A stretch of DNA of 6,162 bases from an uncultured Bacilli bacterium (lineage in GTDB: Bacteria; Bacillota_I; Bacilli_A; RF39; UBA660), in assembly GCA_905236935.1 (NCBI GenBank), contig CAJOQL010000023.1, positions 1-6,162 on the forward strand, given 5' to 3'. Positions 1 through 5,876 of this stretch are shown one piece after another. Each line of letters starts with the position of its first letter. Positions within the stretch are counted from its first letter, which is position 1. A program made the position numbers and the translations under genes. The notes beneath the pieces were generated by a model that worked only from the letters and a program-made list of their open reading frames with translations, had not been told where the DNA came from and did no database searches.

Positions 1-84
1 AAACATGATGATATGAATTATGATGTCATGACTAATCTTGTAATTGAAAATATTAAGAATCTATTTAAAAACGACCTAGTTTAA
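1..84 (+). CDS. C-terminal end of an unidentified plus-strand gene (partial)
   Basis: Frame 1 is open from the window edge for 27 codons and stops with TAA at 82-84. The residues include MNYDVMTNLVIENIKNLF, a plausible amphipathic helix. The 5' part lies outside the window, so no family can be named. The reading is supported by position: the stop codon falls in the loop of a strong terminator hairpin (68-99), as expected for the end of a gene converging on the minus-strand lipoprotein gene. It is the only plus-strand gene in the window, so it probably belongs to a different transcription unit, and perhaps a different locus, from the conjugation operon. The fragment is short enough that a chance open frame is possible. 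Confidence 0.5.
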   Translation, partial: KHDDMNYDVMTNLVIENIKNLFKNDLV

Positions 85-99
85 TTACTAAGTCGTTTT
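68..99. terminator. Bidirectional intrinsic terminator between convergent genes
   Basis: The arms ACGACCTAGT (71-80) and ACTAAGTCGT (87-96) pair with one C/A mismatch around the six-base loop TTAATT. The stem extends through AAA (68-70) against TTT (97-99). Reading plus, the stem is followed by TTTTA; reading minus, by TTTTTAAA. It therefore has a U-tract on both strands and can end both the plus-strand gene stopping at 84 and the lipoprotein gene stopping at 152. Confidence 0.8.
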
Positions 100-151
100 A
101 TCATAATCGAAATGTCTTAATATTCCGAACTAATCTATAAATTGTAATTTG

Positions 152-616
152 TTATTTCCAATAATTGTAATCTAAATTATCAATATATTTTGGAATATTT
201 ATATCCTTATTTTTTGTATCAATTGCTCTATAAAAACTTGGCTGATTCATCAAATTTGTTCCAATATAGTATTCCAACAAAAAATTATTTTCTTTATCAT
301 CAGTTAAAGTATATATTCTAGTATCCTTATTGTTTTTATCAACTACTGATGAACTATTTTCATCTTGAATAATATATCCAATGCATTTATCAATATTTTT
401 TTCTTTTAATGTTCCTTTTAATGACCCGTAAGGCATATAAGTTCTTCCATTATATTCTATTGTTAAATAACTCGCATTATCATCATTTTCATCAGTATAG
501 CTACTGGTTTGAAATCCAATAGCATTTTTTTCTAAATTTGGATATTTAATGCCACATCCTGTTATACTAAAAACTAAAACTCCCATTAACAAAATTCCTA
601 ATATTTTCTTTTTCAT
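152..616 (-). CDS. Small secreted lipoprotein of unknown function
   Basis: The gene encodes 154 residues. It has a lipoprotein signal peptide: MKKK, a hydrophobic core at about residues 5-17, then the lipobox ITG-C with the lipidated Cys at position 21. The mature part of about 134 residues is polar and should sit on the outer face of the membrane. I chose ATG at 616 because a GGAG (623-626) lies six bases upstream; the longer reading from TTG at 628 would start inside that binding site. The segments NAIGFQTSSY, NGRTYMPYGSLKG and DNLDYNYWK look conserved, and I recall similar hypothetical lipoproteins in Bacillota, but no function can be assigned. It is separated from VirB6 by its own promoter and ends at the bidirectional terminator, so it is a monocistronic unit rather than the last gene of the transfer operon. 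Confidence 0.85.
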   Translation of the reverse strand: MKKKILGILLMGVLVFSITGCGIKYPNLEKNAIGFQTSSYTDENDDNASYLTIEYNGRTYMPYGSLKGTLKEKNIDKCIGYIIQDENSSSVVDKNNKDTRIYTLTDDKENNFLLEYYIGTNLMNQPSFYRAIDTKNKDINIPKYIDNLDYNYWK

Positions 617-656
617 TATTTTCTCCAATTCAAATTACTATTTATCTGTTAGTTCA

Positions 657-683
657 ATTATACCACATATTTTTAAAATTCAA
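657..683 (-). promoter_or_regulatory. Extended -10 promoter for the lipoprotein gene
   Basis: On the minus strand there is a perfect TATAAT (657-662) preceded by TGG, giving the extended -10 form TGnTATAAT. A -35-like TTGAAT (678-683) lies 15 bases upstream. That spacing is short, but extended -10 promoters tolerate a weak or poorly placed -35. Transcription would start near 650, leaving a leader of about 35 bases with the GGAG site before ATG 616. This separates the lipoprotein gene from the conjugation operon. Confidence 0.7.
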
Positions 684-685
684 TT

Positions 686-704
686 ACATCGCAATATTCG
701 ATGT
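686..704 (-). terminator. Small hairpin after VirB6, possible weak terminator
   Basis: ACATCG (686-691) and CGATGT (699-704) form a perfect 6-bp stem with a seven-base loop, immediately after the VirB6 stop codon on the minus strand. It is not followed directly by a U-run: TTTT comes only after about eight bases. It could be a weak terminator or mRNA 3'-end stabiliser for the transfer operon, just ahead of the lipoprotein promoter, or a coincidence. Confidence 0.35.
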
Positions 705-705
705 T

Positions 706-1542
706 TTACAATCCCATTAATTCTTTAACAACTCTATCTGAAAGTTTTACAGTACCAACTAATACCAACATATTAAAAATAACTTCTCCAATATACTTCC
801 ATACTTGAGTAACAGCTGCTGCATCTACATCTATAACTGGTGGTGAAGAAGCATATGAAGAAAAGATAATACATGAAAGAATAATAATTACACCTTCTAA
901 GCACACTGATGTATAACTCTTAATAAAATTTTTGCATATATTTTGAGTTGGTTCACCAGCAAAAGTTGATAATGGTATAGGTGCTATTGCAGTATATAAA
1001 TATAACTTAAAAAATCTTCCATATACAGTCATTATCATTATAAAAGACAAAACAGTTATTATTAAACTACCTATTATAGTTATTGCCCATAAAGGAATAG
1101 AATCAAAAAAACTAATACTTTCAATTGTTCTAATCATTTCATCTGGTAATGTACTATTTGTAGATGATGTAATATTAGCAATATTTATGATCTTTGTAAT
1201 AATTCCTTGTGATATTTTAAAAATTGAAAGCATTAAATCCATTCCATAAGTAATAATTATTTTAGCAATAGCAAATCTTAAAAGTAGCTTAACTAAGTGT
1301 TCTGGCTTTTTTGCTTCTGTAATAGAACCTGCGGTTTGCATTACACCAATTAAAAAAAATAATACTAATAAGGCAAAACCAATCGCTTGCATTCCACCAT
1401 ATATACTTTTAATAATATTCCATATTGATCCATCTTTAAATGTTTCAGGTGTTTGAGTAATTAAACTCCAAATTTCAGCTAGTTTACTATTCCATGTATT
1501 TAAAGCATTAATTAAGTTTTGTACAATCCAATTATCACTCAA
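706..1542 (-). CDS. VirB6/TrbL-like conjugal transfer channel protein
   Basis: This 278-residue polytopic inner-membrane protein resembles the VirB6/TrbL-like family of Tn1549/CTn4-type elements (CD1112 type), whose members are about this length. VirB6-like proteins form part of the transmembrane channel that receives DNA from the coupling ATPase. An amphipathic N-terminus (1-45) precedes hydrophobic spans at about 48-70, 85-110, 150-173, 178-193, 213-232 and 248-266. The conserved-looking stretches YGRFFKLYLYTAIAPIPLST (174-193) and SDRVVKELMG near the C-terminus are typical of the family. The start is TTG at 1540-1542, supported by AGGAGG five bases upstream inside the end of the previous gene. 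It follows the VirB2-like stop codon after one base, so the two are coupled. It is the last gene of the operon here; the PrgI, VirB4 and NlpC/P60 genes that usually follow are absent. Confidence 0.85.
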   Translation of the reverse strand: MSDNWIVQNLINALNTWNSKLAEIWSLITQTPETFKDGSIWNIIKSIYGGMQAIGFALLVLFFLIGVMQTAGSITEAKKPEHLVKLLLRFAIAKIIITYGMDLMLSIFKISQGIITKIINIANITSSTNSTLPDEMIRTIESISFFDSIPLWAITIIGSLIITVLSFIMIMTVYGRFFKLYLYTAIAPIPLSTFAGEPTQNICKNFIKSYTSVCLEGVIIILSCIIFSSYASSPPVIDVDAAAVTQVWKYIGEVIFNMLVLVGTVKLSDRVVKELMGL

Positions 1543-1543
1543 T

Positions 1544-1849
1544 TTATCCTCCTACTATTTCACTAATAATAACTTTTAAAAACACCATCATCAATCCACC
1601 TACAAATCCTATAAGGGAACTATATTTAGTTGTAGAATCTTGTCCTCTTACTGACATAAAAAACTGTGCTCCACTTATTCCAGCTATAATAAGTCCAATA
1701 CCAGCTATTCCTTTGTATATTAATTCATTTAGATTATTTATTACAGCTAGTGGTTCATCTTCAGCATAAACATTTAAAAAGTTGAAATTTAAATATAATG
1801 CTAAAATAAAATAGTTTATTTTCAATAAAACTTTCTTTCCATTTTTCAT
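1544..1849 (-). CDS. VirB2/Maff-2-like small membrane subunit with signal peptide
   Basis: The gene encodes 101 residues. A lysine-rich start (KNGKKVLLK), a hydrophobic segment (about 12-26) and VYA|ED suggest signal peptidase cleavage after residue 29, leaving a mature protein of about 72 residues. The mature part has two hydrophobic helices (about 44-65 and 77-97) joined by a short polar loop, FMSVRGQDSTTKYSS. This size and topology match VirB2/TrbC pilin-like subunits and the Maff-2 proteins encoded between VirD4 and VirB6 in Tn1549/CTn4-type elements. Its position here is the same. Sequence similarity to Maff-2 is weak by eye, so the call rests mainly on topology and context. It starts 32 bases after the VirD4 stop with an AAGGAG/AAGGA-rich binding region (1854-1864) before ATG, and couples to VirB6 across a single base. 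Confidence 0.75.
   Translation of the reverse strand: MKNGKKVLLKINYFILALYLNFNFLNVYAEDEPLAVINNLNELIYKGIAGIGLIIAGISGAQFFMSVRGQDSTTKYSSLIGFVGGLMMVFLKVIISEIVGG
1548..1553 (-). promoter_or_regulatory. Strong ribosome binding site fixing the TTG start of VirB6
   Basis: AGGAGG on the minus strand lies five bases before TTG (1540-1542). It is built from the last Gly-Gly codons of the VirB2-like gene. The strength and spacing of this site justify the TTG start rather than a later ATG. Confidence 0.8.
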
Positions 1850-1881
1850 TAAATCCTTCTCCTTTCAAACAAAAATATATT

Positions 1882-3675
1882 TTATTTTCTTTTTCTTTCA
1901 AATTCTTCTGAAGATAATATTTCAAAGTCTGAAGAATAATCATCATTTGTTGAATTATTATCCCATCTTGCTGAATCAAGGTCTAATTTAACAGTTGCAA
2001 TAGAATTTGAAACATTTCCATGAATATAAGGTTTTCCTTTACCATCAGTTGTATATTTAACATTAGGATGTTTTTTTATTTGATATTTTCTATCATAAAT
2101 TGGTTTTTCCCCTCGTATTAACAAAACAGCATGATCATCATCTACCTGTCTTACTTCATCAGGCGATAATAAATCCCTACCTGTAATTTGATAATTTGTA
2201 GAAGCATTCCCATTTTTTCCACCTGTTTTTCCATAAGTATTAAAATCAATAGTAGCTTTTCCTAATATTTCTGATACATATTTATGAGTTGATTGTTCAT
2301 TTCCACCTAAATAAAGAAATTCATCGCAATTACCAACAATTGATTCCCAATCTTTTTCAAATAGTTTTTTTAATTGTGATAAGTTTTGTAAAATAATTGA
2401 AACTGATATTTCTCTAGATCTCATTACTGATAAAATGTTTTGAAAATCATCTGGCAAACTAACATTTGCAAATTCATCCATTAAAAAATGCACATGCACT
2501 GGTAATCTTCCATCGTATTTATAATCAGCAATATAAAATAAGTGTTGGAATAATTGAGTATATAAGATACTTATTAAAAAATTAAATGATTTATCATTAT
2601 CAGGAATAATTGCAAATAGAGCAGTCTTTTTTTCTCCAATTGAAGGAAGATCTAATTCATCTGTTTGAGTTAATGATGCCATACTATGTAAATTAAATTT
2701 TTCCATTCTAGCAATTAGTGTTATTTGAATTGATTTTAGAGTTTTACCAGAACCAGTTCGATAACCACGATAATACTTTAATGCGATATGATCTGGATTT
2801 TCTATTTCAAGTTGATTAAATAATATATCTAATGGACTAACAAAACCTTCTTCATCTTCTTTAACTTCACCAGCAAGAATCATTTCCATAACCATTGAAA
2901 AATTTTGTTCTTCTTCTGGTGCTTCATACCACAAATAAAAAATCAATGCTAATAAAAGCATTGAAGCTGAGGAATCCCAAAATGGATCTGATGATTGACT
3001 TCCTTTTGGAGTTGTAGAATTGAATATATTTGTAACTAATTTTTGTACATCATTATCAGTTTGCAAATAAACAAATGGATTATAACAATGAGATTTTTCC
3101 ATATTAACAAAATCTAAAACTTTTACTTCATATCCCAATCGTTCTAGTAAGTGTCCTTCTGCTCTTACTATCTCACCTTTTGGATCTAATATTACATATG
3201 ATGTATTAGCTTGCATAACATTTGGCTTTGCATAAAATCTAGTCTTACCTGCTCCAGAACCACCTACTACAATCGTATTAACATTTCGATGATGTATGCG
3301 ACCATTAAAGCCGATACATACATTTTTTGTAAGAATTTTATTGGATGAGAATGGTTTTTGCATATATTTTTTATTAATTGCTTTCACATTTCCCCATTTT
3401 GCAGAGCCATGTTCTTCATTTTTTCTATAATTTCTTTTTGTAGCTAATAGATATAGAATTATTAAAATATATAAACCTGCAAAAATAATAATTGCGTTTA
3501 TCGAATTGCTATTCCATGAAATATCAAATGGTTTTTCAATACTTTTAAATAATCCAAAAATTATTTTTAATAATCCTTTATCTAGTATTGGTGAAATTAA
3601 TAATGAAAACCATATTACAATTATTAATCCAATAATAAATAAAAATACATAATAACCTTTATCATCATTTTTCAT
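1882..3675 (-). CDS. virD4: VirD4-type coupling ATPase (T4CP)
   Basis: This 597-residue protein is a type IV coupling protein (TraG/VirD4; CD1115-like), which links the relaxase-DNA complex to the secretion channel and powers DNA transfer by ATP hydrolysis at the membrane. Two N-terminal transmembrane segments (about 8-30 and 59-78) are followed by GSAKWG (90-95). Walker A is GGSGAGKT (138-145), then DPKGE (164-168) and YNPF (199-202 region). The family motif GSGKTLKSI (308-316) follows. Walker B is HFLMDEFAN (396-404, with Asp400-Glu401), followed by the ILQNLSQL motif (428-435) and a C-terminal ATPase end with VDDDHAVLLIRGEKP (511-525). All catalytic motifs are intact and the length is normal. 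The ATG shares ATGA with the preceding small gene, and its ribosome binding site lies partly inside a hairpin, which suggests obligatory translational coupling. Confidence 0.95.
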   Translation of the reverse strand: MKNDDKGYYVFLFIIGLIIVIWFSLLISPILDKGLLKIIFGLFKSIEKPFDISWNSNSINAIIIFAGLYILIILYLLATKRNYRKNEEHGSAKWGNVKAINKKYMQKPFSSNKILTKNVCIGFNGRIHHRNVNTIVVGGSGAGKTRFYAKPNVMQANTSYVILDPKGEIVRAEGHLLERLGYEVKVLDFVNMEKSHCYNPFVYLQTDNDVQKLVTNIFNSTTPKGSQSSDPFWDSSASMLLLALIFYLWYEAPEEEQNFSMVMEMILAGEVKEDEEGFVSPLDILFNQLEIENPDHIALKYYRGYRTGSGKTLKSIQITLIARMEKFNLHSMASLTQTDELDLPSIGEKKTALFAIIPDNDKSFNFLISILYTQLFQHLFYIADYKYDGRLPVHVHFLMDEFANVSLPDDFQNILSVMRSREISVSIILQNLSQLKKLFEKDWESIVGNCDEFLYLGGNEQSTHKYVSEILGKATIDFNTYGKTGGKNGNASTNYQITGRDLLSPDEVRQVDDDHAVLLIRGEKPIYDRKYQIKKHPNVKYTTDGKGKPYIHGNVSNSIATVKLDLDSARWDNNSTNDDYSSDFEILSSEEFERKRK

Positions 3676-3869
3676 CTACCTTCCACCAACTTACTTGGAT
3701 GGAAATATCTTTTTTTCTCTGGTGCATCAAATATTTTTAACAACAATTCATCAACTACTAATGTATCTTTATTATCCTTAATTAACATATTCCTTAAATC
3801 ATTTAAAGCATTAATTAAAATACCCTTCTCAAATCTATCTAATTCCAATATAATAGACTTTTCTTTCAT
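3672..3869 (-). CDS. Small conserved-position protein between PcfB and VirD4
   Basis: This 65-residue soluble protein has no signal peptide or membrane span. The core FEKGILINALNDLRNMLIK followed by DTLVVDELLLKIFDAPEKKR looks like a compact helical domain. I recall small unnamed proteins with a similar ALNDLRN...DELLLK...DAP pattern encoded just before VirD4 in Tn1549/CTn4-type elements, so it is probably an accessory factor of the coupling complex. The function is unknown. Its ATG overlaps the PcfB stop (TAATG) and its TGA overlaps the VirD4 start (ATGA), with AAAGGT upstream as a binding site. Such tight stitching on both sides argues that it is a real gene and that its translation gates VirD4. 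Confidence 0.8.
   Translation of the reverse strand: MKEKSIILELDRFEKGILINALNDLRNMLIKDNKDTLVVDELLLKIFDAPEKKRYFHPSKLVEGR
3679..3704 (-). promoter_or_regulatory. Hairpin overlapping the VirD4 ribosome binding site
   Basis: In the minus-strand mRNA, TTCCA-T-CCAA pairs with TTGG-TGGAA (together 3681-3704): nine base pairs, one bulged T and a five-base loop GTAAG. The 3' arm supplies the first four bases of the binding site GGAAGG (3679-3684), four bases before the VirD4 ATG. The hairpin lies within the last codons of the 65-residue gene, so ribosomes finishing that gene would open it. Confidence 0.6.
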
Positions 3870-4570
3870 TATCTTGACCTTTTCTTTCTTTTTTTCTTAT
3901 TATTTTGAATAATATGTTCAGTTACTTTGGATTTCTTTCTAGAATTATTAATTTCTTCAGCTGTTTCTTTTGCTTTTTCTAATTTTTCTTTTACTGATGT
4001 TCTTTTATTAAATACTCTAGTACCCTGATCCAAATTCTTTTGCATTTCTAAGGAAGGCTCTGACTGAGGGCTTTTTTCGGTCTTTGCCAAATTGGGGTTT
4101 AATATAGGATCATCTTTTTCTTGATTTTCTTCATTTTTTATTTTTAATGATTCTTTTGTCTTTTGAATTTCACTTCTTATAACTGTTTCATCGTATTGAG
4201 ATAATTTGAATTTTTCAACAATTCTATTAATTTTAGGAGCATCTTCGGCTCTTACAATAATATCTATTATTCCATCATTAGTATTTTCTCTTTTATTTTT
4301 TATTACACAATACAATATTCCATATCTTTTACCTTCATCAGAAAACTTTTTAAAATCTTCACTTTTTACTGAAAAAACTTTTAATTCTTTTCCAGATTTT
4401 AACATATTCGTTAATCTTGTTTTACCTTTAGTTTTTTGATTATCTTTCATAACAGCATATATTAAAGCAGCAACATCTTTAGCACCTGTTCCTGAAACTT
4501 TAGCTAATACTTGAAATCCTTCTAAAGACATTTTAACAATTTGTTCAGCTGAATCACTTGATGTATTCAT
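3869..4570 (-). CDS. pcfB: PcfB family protein (DUF3801)
   Basis: The gene encodes 233 residues. The N-terminal domain of about 130 residues has the family signature: AEQIVKMSLEG (8-18), SGTGAKDVAALIYAVMKD (26-43), KTKGKTRLTNMLKSGKELKVF (46-66) and KRYGILYCVIKNK (81-93). PcfB of the enterococcal plasmid pCF10 is an accessory factor for conjugative transfer, thought to act near the coupling protein and relaxosome; a matching role is inferred here. The C-terminal part is a charged, low-complexity tail with SVKEKLEKAKE (192-202) and a very basic end, KKKRKKRSR, suited to contacting nucleic acid or the relaxosome. The linker at about 154-187 uses codons richer in G+C than the rest. ATG 4570 lies 17 bases inside the relaxase gene, with AAGGAG (4581-4586) ten bases upstream. 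Confidence 0.9.
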   Translation of the reverse strand: MNTSSDSAEQIVKMSLEGFQVLAKVSGTGAKDVAALIYAVMKDNQKTKGKTRLTNMLKSGKELKVFSVKSEDFKKFSDEGKRYGILYCVIKNKRENTNDGIIDIIVRAEDAPKINRIVEKFKLSQYDETVIRSEIQKTKESLKIKNEENQEKDDPILNPNLAKTEKSPQSEPSLEMQKNLDQGTRVFNKRTSVKEKLEKAKETAEEINNSRKKSKVTEHIIQNNKKKRKKRSR

Positions 4571-5870
4571 TATAATTCAACTCCTTTCCTTTAATATTTT
4601 CTAAATTTTCTTTAATAATATCTTTTTTAGCACGAATTGATTCACATAGTTTTACTTCATCGTTTAATGAATTAATTTTATTTGTAAGATTATAAATCTC
4701 TTTTATAATATAATTTTTTTGTTCTTCATTAACCTTTTTTGTTAACTTCCACATATCTTCTCTTTTATTTTTTAAATTAATTAATTCTTGAACTTTAGAA
4801 TCAGAAAAAGCAATAAAATCTTTTTCAGTATTAATACTATTAGTAGTAAGTAAAATAGCTTGCTTTGAATATAAATCCATTATTCTCACATCATCTCTTA
4901 TATTTTGTGAAACATAATATTTTTTTACTAAGTTAGGATAAATATTTAATAGTTTACAATATCTAATATACATACCACGAAATGTATTATACTTTGGATG
5001 AAATATTTCTTTCATTATATCTAAACTTGGATTTCTATTTTTTGTATAATTATAATTTATTGGTAAGTACATATTTTTAATTTGATTTTGAATATTAATA
5101 ATTGAATAATCTTCTCCAAAATATCTTTCAATTCGTATATTTCTATTAAATTCTTCATGCTTAATACTTAATTTACCTGATCTATTAGAAACTTCATATC
5201 CTATATTTTTCATTATTTTTAAAAACTCTTGATAATCATTTGCTTGTGAAATAGCAAAGTCTAAATCTTCTTTTGCTCTTTTATAATAACTATTACTAGA
5301 CAAATTTTTCTTTTGATAATTAACATAATTAATACCTGCTTTTGTTTTTTTCTCCTCTAAATAACTTTTACCATGCTCTTTGCAAATACAATCATTTAAT
5401 CTTCTAAGTTCAGCATATGTTGCTCGATTATTGTAATATTTTTTACCATCAACAAATGATACTGAATTAATAACAAAATGATTATGATAATGTTTTGTAT
5501 TAAAATGAGTTGAAACAACTACTTGATATTTATCTCCCCACATTTCCTTAGCAAGTTCTACCCCAATTTGATGTGCTTCTTCGGGTGTTACTTCTCCTGC
5601 TTTAAATGATTGATAAGCATGAAAACCGAGTATTCCATCGGTTTTCATATATTTCTTTTTAATATCAATCATCTCTTTAAAAGCTTGATTTGGTTCACAA
5701 TTTATTCCAGACACAAATATTTTTTCTTCATTTTCAAAATCATTTTTAAAATATTCTAAAGATGAATCTAAATTTTTTACTTTAGATATATCTGTTTTCT
5801 CTTTATTAGTTGTATACTTTATAACTTGTCTTAAATCTTTTTTTACCTTCCATATACATACTGTTGCCAT
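4554..5870 (-). CDS. MOBP-type relaxase (mobilization nuclease)
   Basis: The gene encodes 438 residues. Relaxases cut one strand at oriT, stay covalently bound to its 5' end through a tyrosine, and pilot it through the VirD4 channel. The start MATVCIWKVKKDLRQVIKYT resembles Tn1549-type relaxases, with Tyr19 the likely catalytic residue (motif I). Motif III is THFNTKHYHNHFVINSV (121-137). His122, His129 and His131 are the likely metal ligands (HUH type), followed by DGKKYYNN and a conserved-looking LRRLNDCICKEHG (155-167). The remaining C-terminal half is lysine-rich and helical, with a probable coiled coil at about 355-430. It is slightly short for the family but has no break. The ATG lies six bases after the upstream stop with only a weak AGGT binding site (5875-5878), so reinitiation after the Ig-like gene is likely. 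The TGA stop overlaps pcfB. Confidence 0.92.
   Translation of the reverse strand: MATVCIWKVKKDLRQVIKYTTNKEKTDISKVKNLDSSLEYFKNDFENEEKIFVSGINCEPNQAFKEMIDIKKKYMKTDGILGFHAYQSFKAGEVTPEEAHQIGVELAKEMWGDKYQVVVSTHFNTKHYHNHFVINSVSFVDGKKYYNNRATYAELRRLNDCICKEHGKSYLEEKKTKAGINYVNYQKKNLSSNSYYKRAKEDLDFAISQANDYQEFLKIMKNIGYEVSNRSGKLSIKHEEFNRNIRIERYFGEDYSIINIQNQIKNMYLPINYNYTKNRNPSLDIMKEIFHPKYNTFRGMYIRYCKLLNIYPNLVKKYYVSQNIRDDVRIMDLYSKQAILLTTNSINTEKDFIAFSDSKVQELINLKNKREDMWKLTKKVNEEQKNYIIKEIYNLTNKINSLNDEVKLCESIRAKKDIIKENLENIKGKELNYNEYIK
5619..5648. repeat. 11-bp perfect inverted repeat inside the relaxase gene
   Basis: ATGAAAACCGA (5619-5629) and TCGGTTTTCAT (5638-5648) are perfect reverse complements around an eight-base loop, GTATTCCA. 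It falls in the codons for MKTDGILGFH between the catalytic tyrosine and the histidine motif. ACC and CTC are used there, in a gene that otherwise prefers A/T-ending codons. It may be a DNA site (oriT-like or regulator-binding) or an mRNA hairpin; chance is not excluded. Confidence 0.6.
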
Positions 5871-5876
5871 ATATAC

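Noticed and set aside
617..628. Upstream TTG start adding MEKI to the lipoprotein
   Set aside because: The TTG overlaps the GGAG binding site that serves ATG 616, and the resulting leader is less typical than MKKK.
1761..1979. 72-codon open frame on the minus strand between VirD4 and the VirB2-like gene
   Set aside because: It overlaps the end of virD4 and the signal peptide region of the VirB2-like gene in another frame; it is a shadow with low-complexity sequence and no good binding site.
2739..2764. Second apparent Walker A (TGSGKT) in VirD4
   Set aside because: Spacing does not fit GxxxxGKT, and a GKTxKSI motif at this place is normal for this coupling-protein family, so it is not a duplicated ATPase domain.
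2943..2964. 8-bp perfect inverted repeat TCAATGCT/AGCATTGA with a six-base loop inside virD4
   Set aside because: It falls in codons for a Ser-Met-Leu-rich stretch with ordinary codon choice, is AT-rich and short, and repeats of this size are expected by chance here.
4206..4439. 77-codon plus-strand open frame with hydrophobic residues
   Set aside because: It lies antisense within the conserved PcfB domain; the hydrophobic, leucine- and phenylalanine-rich look is what the complement of lysine- and glutamate-rich AT-rich coding gives.
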